Notes: generated by a model not told the origin, from the letters alone. Counted from the first letter of the stretch, positions 17,292-26,859 are shown. The stretch: 64,000 nucleotides of DNA from an uncultured Bacteroidales bacterium (GCA_900317745.1 ONHW01000018.1:35417-99416); one strand, 5' to 3'. Program-made: numbers and translations.

Positions 17292-18167
17292 TCAGATGTT
17301 TTGCAAATCTTGTTGTATCTGTTTTTTCAGTTCGTCCAGCGATGCAAAGTGGCGTTCTTCGCGTATGCGGTCAATCAGTCGCAAAGTAAGCGACTGATTG
17401 TACAGGTCGCCGGAGAAGCCGGGAATATGCACCTCAATCGTCTGATGGGTATTGCCAACGGTAGGATTTGTGCCGATATTCACCAACGCCGTTTTCTCGC
17501 AGCTTAGTGCTTTGCCGCTATTCTCGCCGTTTATCACAGCTATAGCCTTGTACACTCCTGCAGCGGGCACTAACTTGCTTGGATCAGGCAGTATATTGGC
17601 TGTAGGAAAACCTATCTGCCGACCAATCATCCGCCCGTGCACTACCCTGCCCGACAACATATAATCGTAACCGAGCATTCGATTGGCGGCTTGAATGTCG
17701 CCGGCAGCAAGCAGATTACGTATCTTGGTGGACGACGGTCGCAACTCACCTTGGCTATACGGCAAGGCACGTATGATAGTTATACCTACCTGCTTCGCCA
17801 CGGCAGCATACTGTTCGTCAGTCATCTGTCCGTCAGAACCGAAATGATGGTTGTAGCCCATCAGCAGATGCTTGACTTTCCATCGATCAGCAAGATAGTC
17901 GAGAAACTGTAGTGCAGTGAGCGGTTGCACCTCGGCAAAGTCGAAGAAATGCACATCGCCGAACTGCCCTAACAAACGCTCGCGCTCCTCAGTGGTAGTG
18001 AGGAGCGGCGGGCAATCATGGGTTAACACGCCACGCGGGTGTTGCAGAAATGTGAAGATCAGCGCACGCTCATCATATTGCTCTGCATACCCGCGCAGTT
18101 GCTCAAACAAGTAACGGTGACCTTTATGTACTCCGTCAAAGAATCCTATTGTCGCTATTGCGGACAT
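17292..18167 (-). CDS. ribF: Bifunctional riboflavin kinase / FAD synthetase
   Basis: 291 residues from the ATG at 18167; a TTG four codons earlier (18179) is less likely. N-terminal FAD synthetase half: IGFFDGVHKGHRYLF (nucleotide-binding GxFDGxHxGH) and RPSSTKIRNLL. C-terminal riboflavin kinase half: GRMIGRQIGFPTANI and VNIGTNPT. It converts riboflavin to FMN and then FAD in the cytoplasm. It lies 20 bp downstream of infB, extending the rimP-nusA-infB group. Confidence 0.96.
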   Translation of the reverse strand: MSAIATIGFFDGVHKGHRYLFEQLRGYAEQYDERALIFTFLQHPRGVLTHDCPPLLTTTEERERLLGQFGDVHFFDFAEVQPLTALQFLDYLADRWKVKHLLMGYNHHFGSDGQMTDEQYAAVAKQVGITIIRALPYSQGELRPSSTKIRNLLAAGDIQAANRMLGYDYMLSGRVVHGRMIGRQIGFPTANILPDPSKLVPAAGVYKAIAVINGENSGKALSCEKTALVNIGTNPTVGNTHQTIEVHIPGFSGDLYNQSLTLRLIDRIREERHFASLDELKKQIQQDLQNI

Positions 18168-18187
18168 GAATAAAATCAATCGTCCGA

Positions 18188-20947
18188 TTAGAGAGACTTG
18201 GCTACTTCTATCTCCTCAAACGACTCGAGTATATCACCCTCCTTCAGGTCATCGTAAGCCTTCAGACTCAAGCCACACTCGGTGTTAACGCCGGCTTCCT
18301 TGATATCGTCCTTGACATGCTTGAGCGATGCCAGTTCGGCTGTCTTGATAACAATACCGTCACGAATGACGCGAACCTTGTTACCACGCTTGATCTTACC
18401 TTCACGCACAATACAACCGGCAATCGTTCCTACCTTGCTGATATGGAAGGTCTGCAGCACCTCGACGGTAGCGGTAACCTCTTCCTTGATCTCCGGCGAA
18501 AGCATGCCTTCCATAGCGGCCTTGACCTCCTCGATAGCATCATAGATGATGGAATATACGCGTATATCCACCTCCTCTTGCTCCGCCATCTTCTTGGCCG
18601 AACCAGTAGGACGTACGTTGAAGCCTATGATGATGGCGTCGGATGCTGCTGCGAGCATCACATCGCTGTCGCTGACTGCACCTACAGCCTTGTGGATAAC
18701 GTTCACCTGAATATTCTCTGTCGAAAGTTTGATCATCGAGTCTGCCAGAGCCTCTGCCGAACCATCCACATCGGTCTTGATGATCAGGTTCAGCTCCTTG
18801 AAGTCACCGATAGCCAGACGACGACCGATCTCCTCCAGTCCAACGTGTTTCTTGGTGCGGATAGACTGCTCACGCTGCAGTTGCTCGCGCTTCGAAGCGA
18901 TATCTTTCGCCTCCTGCTCTGTCGGCAGTACGTTGAACTCGTCACCTGCCTGCGGTGCGCCGTTCAAGCCAAGAACCACAGCAGGCTCACCCGGCTTGGC
19001 GGCTTGTATGCGCTGACCGCGTTCGTTGAACATTGCCTTAACCTTGCCGTGGAACGTACCTGCGAGCAGTACATCGCCCATGTGTAGCGTTCCGTCGGAT
19101 ACGAGCACAGTAGCCACGTAGCCACGGCCTTTGTCCAACGACGACTCTATGATCGAACCTTTGGCACGGCGATTGGGATTAGCCTTCAGGTCAAGCATCT
19201 CTGCCTCGAGCAACACTTTGTCCAACAGTTCGTGAACACCTGTACCCTTCTTGGCAGATATGTCCTGACTCTGATACTTGCCACCCCACTCCTCTACGAG
19301 CAGGTTCATGTTCGCCAGTTCCTCTTTGATCTTGTCAGGGTTCGCACCGGGCTTGTCGCACTTGTTGATGGCAAACACCATCGGTACGCCTGCCGCCTGT
19401 GCGTGGCTGATAGCCTCGCGGGTTTGCGGCATTACGCCATCGTCGGCTGCAACAATGATGATAGCTATATCCGTCACCTGTGCACCACGTGCACGCATAG
19501 CGGTGAACGCTTCGTGACCCGGGGTATCCAGGAAGGTGATGTGTTTGCCCGATTCGCTGAGCTTGACGTTGTATGCACCAATGTGCTGCGTTATACCGCC
19601 CGCCTCACCGGCTATGACGTTTGTGTTACGTATGTGGTCGAGAAGCGATGTCTTACCGTGGTCAACGTGACCCATCACGGTTACGATCGGTGCGCGAGGC
19701 TCCAAATCCTCCTCGCGGTATGCCTCCTCTTCCTCAGCAATCTGCTCGGCAACCTTGGCGCTGACATACTCCGTCTGGAAACCGAACTCTTCGGCAACAA
19801 TATTGATTGTCTCGGCATCCAAACGCTGGTTGATACTTACCATCATACCCAGCGACATACATGTACCGATGATCTTCGTTACAGGCACGTTCATCATCAC
19901 AGCCAGGTCGTTGGCAGTCACGAACTCGGTAAGTTTGAGCACCTTGCTCTGTGCCTGCTCCTGTGCACGTTCGGTAGCGGCCTTCTCACGCTCCTGCTCG
20001 CGGCGTTCGCGTTTGTGCTTGGATGTAGCGGTCTTACCCTTGTTACCTTGCAGACGTGCAATCGTCTCTTTTATCTGGCGCTGTACCTCCTCGTCGTCCA
20101 CCTCAACGCGTACGCCTTTCTTCTTCGAGGCGTTCTTGCCGCCCTTCTGGTTCTTGACGTCATTTACGTCCACCTTGTTCTGCTTGATACGCTCGCGTTT
20201 GCGTTTCTCACCACCGCCTTGTGCAGCGCGGCGTGCCTGCTCGCGTTCCTCACGTTCTTTCTTCTTCTCCTCCTTGGTCTTCTGACGCGGATGAGTAGCC
20301 TGATTCAGCGTATCCAGGTCAATCTTGCCCACCACCTTCGGCTGGTTCTTCAGTACAGGTTTTCCGAGCGTGAATATCTCGGTTTTCTTGGTTTCGGGCT
20401 TTGGCTCTTCCGGCTCGGCTTGCGCAGCAGCATCCTGAGCAGCCTGTTTAGCTTTTTCGGCTTGTGCTTTAGCAGCCTCTTCGGCAGCAGCCTTTTCCGC
20501 CTCACGGCGTGCCTGTTCTTCCGCTTCGCGCTCTGCAGCGAGTCGTGCAGCTTCCTCCTCGGCTTTTCTTGCAGCCTCGGCGGCACGTTGCGCTTCCTCG
20601 GCAGCTTTGCGGGCAGCCTCTTCTGCGGCTTTCTTCGCAGCCTCGGCAGCTTCCTGAGCAGCCTGACGCGCAGCTTCCGCCGCACGACGGTCAGCCTCCT
20701 CTTGGGCAGAGTCCAGAGTGAGCACTTTCTGAATATCGCGTTCCTGGCGCTGCTGTTGTTGGCGCTCGGCCTCCAGTTTGAGAGCCAGATCCTTGCTGAA
20801 CTCCTTGGCAAGTTTCATATATACATCGTCATCAATACGGAGGTTAGGATCCGTATCAATGTTCATACCATGTTTGCCTAAGAATTCAACGGCAGTTGCC
20901 ATGCCGATGTTCAGTTCCTTACACGCTTTAATCAGTTTTATTGCCAT
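18188..20947 (-). CDS. infB: Translation initiation factor IF-2
   Basis: 919 residues. N-terminal IF2_N domain ([20 protein letters not shown]), then about 200 residues of Ala/Glu/Lys/Arg-rich coiled-coil ([20 protein letters not shown] type), a basic linker, a second IF2_N-like helix set near 345, and the GTPase domain [30 protein letters not shown] (about 430-560), followed by domains II-IV. It delivers initiator tRNA to the 30S subunit. The long charged N-terminal region creates a large open frame on the opposite strand that is not a gene. Confidence 0.98.
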   Translation of the reverse strand: MAIKLIKACKELNIGMATAVEFLGKHGMNIDTDPNLRIDDDVYMKLAKEFSKDLALKLEAERQQQQRQERDIQKVLTLDSAQEEADRRAAEAARQAAQEAAEAAKKAAEEAARKAAEEAQRAAEAARKAEEEAARLAAEREAEEQARREAEKAAAEEAAKAQAEKAKQAAQDAAAQAEPEEPKPETKKTEIFTLGKPVLKNQPKVVGKIDLDTLNQATHPRQKTKEEKKKEREEREQARRAAQGGGEKRKRERIKQNKVDVNDVKNQKGGKNASKKKGVRVEVDDEEVQRQIKETIARLQGNKGKTATSKHKRERREQEREKAATERAQEQAQSKVLKLTEFVTANDLAVMMNVPVTKIIGTCMSLGMMVSINQRLDAETINIVAEEFGFQTEYVSAKVAEQIAEEEEAYREEDLEPRAPIVTVMGHVDHGKTSLLDHIRNTNVIAGEAGGITQHIGAYNVKLSESGKHITFLDTPGHEAFTAMRARGAQVTDIAIIIVAADDGVMPQTREAISHAQAAGVPMVFAINKCDKPGANPDKIKEELANMNLLVEEWGGKYQSQDISAKKGTGVHELLDKVLLEAEMLDLKANPNRRAKGSIIESSLDKGRGYVATVLVSDGTLHMGDVLLAGTFHGKVKAMFNERGQRIQAAKPGEPAVVLGLNGAPQAGDEFNVLPTEQEAKDIASKREQLQREQSIRTKKHVGLEEIGRRLAIGDFKELNLIIKTDVDGSAEALADSMIKLSTENIQVNVIHKAVGAVSDSDVMLAAASDAIIIGFNVRPTGSAKKMAEQEEVDIRVYSIIYDAIEEVKAAMEGMLSPEIKEEVTATVEVLQTFHISKVGTIAGCIVREGKIKRGNKVRVIRDGIVIKTAELASLKHVKDDIKEAGVNTECGLSLKAYDDLKEGDILESFEEIEVAKSL

Positions 20948-21035
20948 AGTACAAATTTATACTGTTTATTCTTATATTAGTGAGGTCTGTCCCTCTATAC
21001 TATTCTTGATTTTGTTTTTGAGCAGAAATCAAAAA

Positions 21036-22295
21036 TCAATCATCAGCGAACTCAGCCTCAAGTATGCGGATTACATCGTCGATGGTCTCTTCCTCAAGGT
21101 CAGTACGCTTGATCAGTTCGTCTTTGTCAACCGCCAGCACAGCCTTGGCTGTATCCAGTCCGGCAGCTTTCAGGGCATCGATCACCCACTGGTCGATCTC
21201 GTCGTTGAACTCCTCCAGATAGATATCCTCGATATCCTCGCCCTCCATCTCACGGTAAACCTCTATCTCATAACCTGTCAGCATGCTGGCAAGCTTGATG
21301 TTGTAACCACCCTTACCGATGGCAAGACTTACCTCCTCGCTCTTCAGATAAACTTCGGCTTTCTTCTCCTCCTCATTGATGGTCATCGACGATATTTTCG
21401 CAGGCGACAATGCGCGCTGGATATACAGATTGATGTTCGAGCTGTAGTTGATCACGTCGATGTTCTCGTTGCGCAACTCTCGAACTATACCGTGAATACG
21501 TGCACCTTTTATACCTACGCATGCGCCCACGGGATCAATGCGGTCGTCAAAGCTCTGCACAGCTACTTTTGCACGCTCACCCGGGATACGGGCGATGTTC
21601 TTTATACCGATCAGACCGTCATGCACCTCGGGCACCTCCTGCTCGAACAATCGCTGCAGGAACAGCGGACTCGTACGGCTCAGGATGATCTTCGGGTTCT
21701 GGTTCTTGTTATCCACTTGTACGACTACGGCGCGAACGGTATCACCCTTGCGGTAGAAGTCGGTAGGAATCTGGTTCTGCTTGGGCAGGTAGAGCTCGTT
21801 GTTCTCTTCGTCCAGCAGCAGCATCTCTTTCTTCCATACCTGGTAGAGCTCACCGCTGACGATCTGTCCGAGTTTCTCGCTGTAACGCATATACAGGTCT
21901 TCCTTCTTCAGATCCAGGATCTTCGTTGCCAGCGTCTGACGCAGGTTCAGAATCATACGGCGACCGAACACGCTGAAATCCACGCGGTCGGTAACTTCCT
22001 CGCCAACCTCTGCTTCGTCGTCGAGCTTGAGTGCATCGCTCAGAGCGATCTGCGTATTCTCGTTGGCTACGTCGTCATCCTCCATCACCAGACGGTTACG
22101 GTACACCTCCAGGTCACCTTTGTCAGGGTTGATAATCACGTCGTAGTTTGCGTCCGTACCGTACATCTTGGCGATAACGCTGCGGAACGACTCCTCAAGC
22201 ACGTTGATCAATGTCTGCTTGTCAATGTTCTTGAACTCCTTGAAGTCCTTGAAAATCTCAATCAAATTGATTGAATCAGTTTTTTTTGTTGCCAT
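21036..22295 (-). CDS. nusA: Transcription termination/antitermination factor NusA
   Basis: 419 residues: NusA N-terminal domain (1-125, FKNIDKQTLINVLEESFRSV), S1 domain (about 135-200, GDTVRAVVVQVDNKNQNPKI), then two KH domains (CVGIKGARIHGIVRELRNEN and IGKGGYNIKLASMLTGYEIE), and a short acidic tail. It binds RNA polymerase and nascent RNA. Second gene of rimP-nusA-infB, the usual bacterial order; the gaps to its neighbours contain short simple repeats rather than promoters. Confidence 0.98.
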   Translation of the reverse strand: MATKKTDSINLIEIFKDFKEFKNIDKQTLINVLEESFRSVIAKMYGTDANYDVIINPDKGDLEVYRNRLVMEDDDVANENTQIALSDALKLDDEAEVGEEVTDRVDFSVFGRRMILNLRQTLATKILDLKKEDLYMRYSEKLGQIVSGELYQVWKKEMLLLDEENNELYLPKQNQIPTDFYRKGDTVRAVVVQVDNKNQNPKIILSRTSPLFLQRLFEQEVPEVHDGLIGIKNIARIPGERAKVAVQSFDDRIDPVGACVGIKGARIHGIVRELRNENIDVINYSSNINLYIQRALSPAKISSMTINEEEKKAEVYLKSEEVSLAIGKGGYNIKLASMLTGYEIEVYREMEGEDIEDIYLEEFNDEIDQWVIDALKAAGLDTAKAVLAVDKDELIKRTDLEEETIDDVIRILEAEFADD

Positions 22296-22324
22296 TATTT
22301 TGTGTTGTTATAATTCTCACTTTC

Positions 22325-22372
22325 TATCCTCTCTCAGCGCAGCGGTCTGTCTTCTCTCAGCGCAGCGGTCTA
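22325..22372 (-). repeat. Tandem repeat TCTCTCAGCGCAGCGGTCT between rimP and nusA
   Basis: Two copies of CTCTCAGCGCAGCGGTCT separated by a few bases. A related CTGTCAGCC...GGCGGTCT element lies at 22864-22883 upstream of rimP, and a divergent member of the same TCTGTCAGCG family is inserted within the lepA coding sequence (38700-38765). Confidence 0.7.
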
Positions 22373-22373
22373 A

Positions 22374-22844
22374 TCACAGTTTCAGGTCGTACTTGACGTA
22401 TTTCGGTTCGCCGTACGCCCATGTGCGGGTGATAACCTGCGTCTGTTTGCGCTTCTTGCCCTCCACAGCCACTTTCTCCTCGCTGTCCACACTGAATGTC
22501 TCTTCATCCACGCTCACGAGTTGTCCGCGATACTTCTTGCCGTCGGCAGCCAGCACTTCTACTTCGTGCCCGAGGTGCTTCTGATACTGCAGCTTCGTCT
22601 TGAACGGATCCACCAGGCTCACGCTACCGACCTCCAGCGCATAATCCGGCTCGCCTTGTGCTTCCAGATAATCCACCAGCACCCTGTTCAATTCGCCGCA
22701 GAAATCCACATCAGTGCCTTCCAGCCGGTCCACCTCAACGAGGATCGAGTTATCAGGGCGGATAGCTAACGTTATCAGTTCGTAGCCTGTTCCGGCTATG
22801 AATTGCTCAATGCAGGTACGTATGTCTTGTTCGGATGTCATCAT
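22374..22844 (-). CDS. rimP: Ribosome maturation factor RimP
   Basis: 156 residues. Signature strands YELITLAIRPDNSILVEVDR, CGELNRVLVDYLE, YALEVGSVSLVDPFK and the C-terminal SH3-like part (VEVLAADGKKYRGQLVSVD). Needed for 30S maturation. First gene of the rimP-nusA-infB-ribF operon; two adjacent Met codons are possible starts. The promoter is at 22940-22970, with a leader of about 90 nt containing a GGGGACC/GGTCTCC hairpin. Confidence 0.95.
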   Translation of the reverse strand: MMTSEQDIRTCIEQFIAGTGYELITLAIRPDNSILVEVDRLEGTDVDFCGELNRVLVDYLEAQGEPDYALEVGSVSLVDPFKTKLQYQKHLGHEVEVLAADGKKYRGQLVSVDEETFSVDSEEKVAVEGKKRKQTQVITRTWAYGEPKYVKYDLKL

Positions 22845-23189
22845 AATCTTTTTTCTCTCTTCTGTCAGCCACAGGCGGTCTCTCTTCTATTCTTAACGCG
22901 AGAGGAGACCTTTTCGGGTCCCCTCATTCATTTCGCTTACAAAGATAATAAATATTTTGCAAATTTGCAAGTGTTTGGGTTATTTTTTTTGCAAAACATT
23001 TATTTTTCGGCATTTCTGCCACACGCAGACTACATATTACGGATATACGTTCAATTACGCGACCATCACGGGACCATCTCCCGAGAACGACCTAATGAGA
23101 ACTCCACGAGAACGCACCGAGAACAGTTCATTATTTATTCGCCACCCTTCAAAAGTATCATATTTTTGTTAACATAGTCTATTCACAGG
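22845..23189. other. Gene-free interval: rimP leader, promoter and dispersed repeat
   Basis: Contains the rimP leader with an inverted repeat (GAGGAGACC / GGGTCCCCTC, about 22911-22927), the rimP promoter, and from 23041 to 23125 a repetitive segment with ACGCGACCATCACGGGA and several CCGAGAACG-like units, also present at the right end of the window. No credible coding frame. Confidence 0.6.
22940..22970 (-). promoter_or_regulatory. Promoter of the rimP-nusA-infB-ribF operon
   Basis: CTTGC (complement around 22967-22971) lies 19 bp upstream of TATCTTTG (complement of 22940-22947) on the minus strand. No other promoter of this type is seen before infB or ribF. Confidence 0.75.
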
Positions 23190-24248
23190 TTATGCCTTAA
23201 TGAGCAGATGATGGTTAGCGAGGGGATGCGTGAGGAGTTGTTGCGCCAATTCGGGTGTAGCCTGCAGCCATACTTGTGTGCGGCACAGGTTCGGCTCGTA
23301 CTGGTTAGCTACGAGTTCTACAGGCTCATCCACCAGGTGCTTCAGATCGCCCGACAACTTCATCAGGCGGTACTTGCCGAGTGGCAGTTCGCCATGGATT
23401 CCTACTCCTATGCCCGATTCAAAATGCGTGTCATACACGTGCGAACTCGTCATCTTCAGCGGAATCGTGCAGTGGGCGAACAGCATCCGCCCGTCGTCAC
23501 CGATGCGCGCAGGATTAACCTGAAAACCTATCTGGCCGTACTTCTGCTTGGCGAGAATCATCGTCAGCAGCAAGGGTATATCTCCCTCGCAGGACGCAGG
23601 TATACCTTCGTCGTTCAGGTGACTGAGTGCAATGCAACCGGTGTTCTTCACCGTGGTCAGCAGGTCGAAGCAGCGCAGCGTCAGCCCGTTTAATTCATAG
23701 CGTGCAACCAGCTCTTTCAGTCGTTCGTATATCCGCTCTGCACCCGTTATTCCGCTATCGACTTCACCGAGCGAAGTAACTTCTGCAATCGGGATGTGCA
23801 CCATTCGTATGCCCGTTTGTTCAAAGACATATTTATCATCTACATGCGAAGCAATCAGCCAATCCGAGGGTTCACCCACTACGCCCAACCGCAGTCCGGC
23901 GTGCGGAAGACACTCTTTTGAAAGCGGTGGTTCAGCTGCCGGCAAAGCGGGCTGACAAACATCGGTTATCTGCTCCGGCGAGGTGAGCACGCGTCCTGTA
24001 CCGCCATGCTGATTGATCCACGACAGTATCTCCAGCGAGGCTGCCAACGAGTTGCTCTGACCGGACGCAAGCAGGTAGATTGGTTCGGCCAGCGACACCT
24101 TGCCGGTGTTGACCAGCTTGAGGAACAAAGCCTCTGTACCGCCTGTCAAAACGGCTACACACTGATGGGCACTCACCCACTCTTCGGGCAAGTTAAACGG
24201 AAGACTCAATGCCTCCTTATGCATGTTTGAGGAAATGGTTTGTAACAT
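23190..24248 (-). CDS. L-fucose isomerase-like fold protein
   Basis: 352 residues with no signal peptide. Segments such as LASGQSNSLAASLEILSWI, LRLGVVGEPSDWLIASHVDD, YELNGLTLRCFDLL with a Cys-Glu-Gly (CEGDIPLLLTMI) and a C-terminal FAHCTIPLKMTSS recall the L-fucose/L-arabinose isomerase fold, where the CEGD-like Glu/Asp bind the metal. The protein is shorter than true fucose isomerases (about 590) and resembles the uncharacterised isomerase-like proteins of Bacteroidales. Substrate unknown. Own promoter upstream. Confidence 0.8.
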   Translation of the reverse strand: MLQTISSNMHKEALSLPFNLPEEWVSAHQCVAVLTGGTEALFLKLVNTGKVSLAEPIYLLASGQSNSLAASLEILSWINQHGGTGRVLTSPEQITDVCQPALPAAEPPLSKECLPHAGLRLGVVGEPSDWLIASHVDDKYVFEQTGIRMVHIPIAEVTSLGEVDSGITGAERIYERLKELVARYELNGLTLRCFDLLTTVKNTGCIALSHLNDEGIPASCEGDIPLLLTMILAKQKYGQIGFQVNPARIGDDGRMLFAHCTIPLKMTSSHVYDTHFESGIGVGIHGELPLGKYRLMKLSGDLKHLVDEPVELVANQYEPNLCRTQVWLQATPELAQQLLTHPLANHHLLIKA

Positions 24249-24308
24249 GGTATATTTTTGATTTTGGATTTTTGATTTCAGATTTTTTGATTATTCTGCT
24301 TCATTGCG

Positions 24309-24340
24309 CAAAGTTACGAAAATTTTTTGAGTTATGCAAA
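24309..24340 (-). promoter_or_regulatory. Promoter of the fucose isomerase-like gene
   Basis: TTTGC (complement of 24336-24340) is 19 bp upstream of TAACTTTG (complement of 24309-24316). The leader to 24248 also contains a tract of ATTTTTG-like heptamers. Confidence 0.75.
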
Positions 24341-24455
24341 TAATTCATAAAAAATAATCGTTCGAACGCATGTGAGATAAGAAAAATAAATGCACATTTG
24401 CAAATATTTCATGAAAAAAATTGTTCGAGTGCAGCAAGAAAGCAATTGCAGGTTA
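24334..24455. repeat. Two tandem copies of a dispersed AT-rich repeat
   Basis: Copy 1 (from 24334) TGCAAATAATTCATAAAAAA then TAATCGTTCGAACGCA; copy 2 (from 24397) TTGCAAATATTTCATGAAAA then AAAATTGTTCGAGTGCAGCA and AGAAAGCAA. A third related copy is at 2552-2605 (TTGCAAATTTATCAGTGAAA then AAATAGTTCAGGTGAAGCAA). The shared core is TTGCAAAT-N-TTCA-TGAAAAAA-TTGTTCgaGTGcAGCAAGAAA. Confidence 0.6.
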
Positions 24456-25790
24456 GCGGACAGTATATTCCGTTTTGAGGTACTCGTTGTTAGGCACGGC
24501 GCTAACGGCTTCGAGCCAGACGTAGTTGTTGTAACGAACGCGCTCGTTCTGATAGCCCATATAAATGGTGCGGTTGCCTTTAGTGGGAATACGTCCGTTG
24601 CAAGACTGCGTACCCATGGTAGAATAATCGACGCTGTATTGCAGTTTGGCAGGATTGGCTCCGTCCTGGAACTTTTTTGCCTGATCTGCACTATAGAACA
24701 CGTACATATTGATGTATGCCTCTTCCTCGCGCGGTGGCTGGTTCTCACCGAGCAAGAGTTCGAACAGACCGGAGCCATGTGACGAGTTGCGTTCGTAGAG
24801 AGGAATACCCAGGAACTTGACTTTCTTGTAAGATTTCAACATATTGTCGCCAAACTTACCATCGGACGAGCGTTGCCCTTCGTTGGTGGATATGCGCAAC
24901 GAATACAGCACATCTTTTGCGCCGGCTGGTACCTGAATAGCGACAATAGCCCTATCAGCATTCGTTGTGCCGGAGAACGTGGCTTTCAGTTGGCTGCGGA
25001 GCGTGAACTTGCGCGGTTCTTCAAACAGGTTTTGCATCTTGATGCCAGGAATCGCTCTGACACGAAAATCGCCTTTCTGTCCTTCAACCTCGCGCGACTC
25101 GACGGTCTTGGTGGTGAATGCACGATTGACTGAGTTAGGTTTGTATGCGATGTCAATGCTTGCGTATTGGCGGCCTTTGGGATTGATCTCCAGCAGATAA
25201 ACAGCTGAGAACTTGATGTCGAGCGAATCCTTGACAAGTTTCTTGCCGATATAGGACTTGAGCAGTTGCCGGCTGTCGGTATTATAGATGCGGATGTCGG
25301 CAGGTTTCTCGGTTTCGATGTTCAGCATCAGTTTGTCGCCCCGCTCGAGATAAACGGGATATTCTGCCGTTTCAGAGAGCAGTTCTTCCGGTTTGCTGAT
25401 GAGCGTATGTGGTTTGTTGCAGACGTTCTGCTGAATCTTATAGGGTAATTGCTGTTTTACCTCATTTATAAGCTCGTTGACCTGCTGCGCCATCGCCAGA
25501 TCTGCCGAATCAAGTTCGGCGGCGTTGTAATTGAGCGACAGTTCATTGCCCAGGCGCTGCAGTTCGTCAACACCTTGCAGCGTGGTGTACTGCTGCGGAT
25601 CAGCCAGCTTGCGCTGCAGGACATCCACCTGTTGCATGGTTTTCTGGCATTCGGATTTGAATGCATCTTCCGCGCTCTGTGTTTGCTGTTGTGCTGCCTG
25701 CTGCCCGTCGGCAGATGTTTTTGCAGACTTGCCACCACATGCGGCGAGTGCCACGGCAGTGATTAGGATAAGGATAGATTTGGTTTTCAT
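24453..25790 (-). CDS. Lipoprotein of unknown function
   Basis: 445 residues. Lipoprotein signal (LAAC, Cys18), then a Gln/Ala-rich linker and a helical coiled region (45-125), followed by an all-beta region to the end (MLNIETEKPADIRIYNTDSR, FTLRSQLKATFSGTTNADRA, PAGAKDVLYSLRISTNEG). The C-terminal part ends YNNYVWLEAVSAVP. No catalytic motif seen. It is probably a periplasm-facing outer-membrane lipoprotein. Related proteins occur widely in Bacteroidales; role unknown. Confidence 0.78.
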   Translation of the reverse strand: MKTKSILILITAVALAACGGKSAKTSADGQQAAQQQTQSAEDAFKSECQKTMQQVDVLQRKLADPQQYTTLQGVDELQRLGNELSLNYNAAELDSADLAMAQQVNELINEVKQQLPYKIQQNVCNKPHTLISKPEELLSETAEYPVYLERGDKLMLNIETEKPADIRIYNTDSRQLLKSYIGKKLVKDSLDIKFSAVYLLEINPKGRQYASIDIAYKPNSVNRAFTTKTVESREVEGQKGDFRVRAIPGIKMQNLFEEPRKFTLRSQLKATFSGTTNADRAIVAIQVPAGAKDVLYSLRISTNEGQRSSDGKFGDNMLKSYKKVKFLGIPLYERNSSHGSGLFELLLGENQPPREEEAYINMYVFYSADQAKKFQDGANPAKLQYSVDYSTMGTQSCNGRIPTKGNRTIYMGYQNERVRYNNYVWLEAVSAVPNNEYLKTEYTVR

Positions 25791-25855
25791 GAGTGTATAT
25801 AGCTTATTGTTTATTCTTTTTAAGGCATACAGGATAACCGAATGAATTTAGATTG

Positions 25856-25887
25856 CAAAGATACAAAAAATATTTGATATTTGCAAA
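25856..25887 (-). promoter_or_regulatory. Promoter of the 445-residue lipoprotein gene
   Basis: TTTGC (complement of 25883-25887) and TATCTTTG (complement of 25856-25863) spaced 19 bp apart on the minus strand. Leader of about 60 nt. Confidence 0.75.
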
Positions 25888-25983
25888 TTTCTTTTTAGTT
25901 CTTTTCTTAATGTAGCAAAGAAAACAGATTTTTTATGCAAAAACACGAAAACAGCACATAAACATCATTTTTTTACTTAAAAG

Positions 25984-26012
25984 TTTGCAAATTCGGATTT
26001 TTTGTATCTTTG
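25984..26012 (+). promoter_or_regulatory. Promoter upstream of the decayed RelB/DinJ antitoxin gene
   Basis: TTTGC (25984-25988) and TATCTTTG (26005-26012), 17 bp apart. It survives although the gene it served is broken. A rare Shine-Dalgarno-like AGGAGGA lies at 26053-26059 before the ATG at 26067. Confidence 0.65.
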
Positions 26013-26066
26013 CAGTCAAAATGAAATCATATTGAAATCAAATATCATCAAATAGGAGGAACAATT

Positions 26067-26424
26067 ATGGCACAAACAGCAAGCAGTTTGACGCTCTCTG
26101 CGAGCAATTCGGTATGAGTGTGAATGCGGCAGTGAATGTATTTATCAATGCCGTTGTTCGTACGCGCTCTATTCCCTTTGAGATTAGCGCAAAAGAAGAT
26201 CAAACGCGCACTGGAAGCGTTCTATGCTCCCCACCCGGAAACCCCAGAGTTGACATTGGATGAGATTAACGAAGAGATTCGTGCTGCTCGTCGTGAGCGT
26301 AAGGAACGTTTGGCACGCGAGAACGCCGAAAAACATTGATCCGCGAGTGGTTACTCCGGCGCAATTTTTCAATGAATATTTGAATGAAATAGAAACTAAA
26401 ATTTTCAATGAATATTTGAAATAG
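26067..26424 (+). pseudogene. RelB/DinJ-type antitoxin remnant with several frameshifts, toxin absent
   Basis: MAQTASSL starts the frame but stops after 16 codons. The +2 frame continues with FDALCEQFGMSVNAAVNVFI and NAVVRTRSIPFEISAKEDQT, the DinJ/RelB core; a RelB ribbon strand of roughly a dozen residues is missing between them. A second shift gives ALEAFYAPHPETPELTLDEI, NEEIRAARRERKE and ENAEKH, and a third gives IDPRVVTPAQFFNEYLNEIE, ending at TAG 26424. No RelE/YafQ toxin follows. The 3' end contains a direct repeat of about 33 bp (26365-26433). Confidence 0.75.
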
Positions 26425-26433
26425 AAATTAAAA
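26365..26433 (+). repeat. Direct repeat of about 33 bp at the antitoxin remnant's 3' end
   Basis: TTTTCAATGAATATTTGAAT followed by GAAATAGAAACTAAAA is repeated as TTTTCAATGAATATTTGAAA followed by TAGAAATTAAAA, back to back. Confidence 0.75.
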
Positions 26434-26482
26434 AAATCCCGTACTGGCAGTATGGCAAATGATATGATTGTCCATTTTGCAA

Positions 26483-26508
26483 GCAGGAGAGCGATTTGGC
26501 TCCCCTGC
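26483..26508 (-). repeat. Island hairpin, copy 1 (GCAGG...CCTGC family)
   Basis: GCAGGAGAGCGATTTGGCTC then CCCTGC folds into a 9-bp stem-loop with one mismatch. It lies 7 bp after the last gene of the island operon. Related hairpins are at 29384-29404, 31481-31506 and 32530-32555. Confidence 0.65.
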
Positions 26509-26514
26509 ATTGTG

Positions 26515-26856
26515 TTATGAGAAAATGTTGTGCTGCGTTTTGGAATATTTGTTGTAGTTCATCAAGACCTGCTTGATTTGTTTGCAAGCAGATTTGTCAA
26601 GGCAACGGGCAGTGAGTTTGCCACCAACGGCCTGAATGGTTATATCCGCACCAATTAAGTGCTCGTCAACCACCACGCGGCGGATAAAGCGGAAAGCCAG
26701 CGTATCTTCGTCAACACCGATCAGGTACTTGTTGCGCTTGCGGATAGTGATGGTTTGTTCATCGGTGTCAATCTCTATTTGCCACGGTGTCAATATATCC
26801 GCAGCACGGCCATTAGCCAACAATGCGGCTTCGGAAGAAGAATATTTGTAAGTCAT
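26515..26856 (-). CDS. Small beta-rich protein, possibly PH-like, last gene of the accessory island operon
   Basis: 113 residues without signal peptide or membrane helix. Alternating strands (DILTPWQIEIDTDEQTITI, RKRNKYLIGVDEDTLAFRFI, RRVVVDEHLIGADITIQAVG) end in a C-terminal helix (DKSACKQIKQVLMNYNKYS). Strands followed by one helix are the layout of PH-like domains, but this is only a topology argument. It begins 3 bp after the YkvA gene stop, so it is probably part of the same mRNA. Function unknown. Confidence 0.7.
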   Translation of the reverse strand: MTYKYSSSEAALLANGRAADILTPWQIEIDTDEQTITIRKRNKYLIGVDEDTLAFRFIRRVVVDEHLIGADITIQAVGGKLTARCLDKSACKQIKQVLMNYNKYSKTQHNIFS

Positions 26857-26859
26857 GGA

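Noticed and set aside
19232-20881. 549-codon open frame on the plus strand
   Set aside because: Antisense to infB; arises from the Ala/Glu/Lys-rich codon bias of the IF-2 N-terminal region. Leu/Arg/Cys-rich nonsense composition.
20778-22274. 498-codon plus-strand open frame
   Set aside because: Antisense to nusA, which has complete S1 and KH domains on the other strand.
26067-26424. Functional toxin-antitoxin locus
   Set aside because: Multiple frameshifts and no toxin gene; treated as a remnant.
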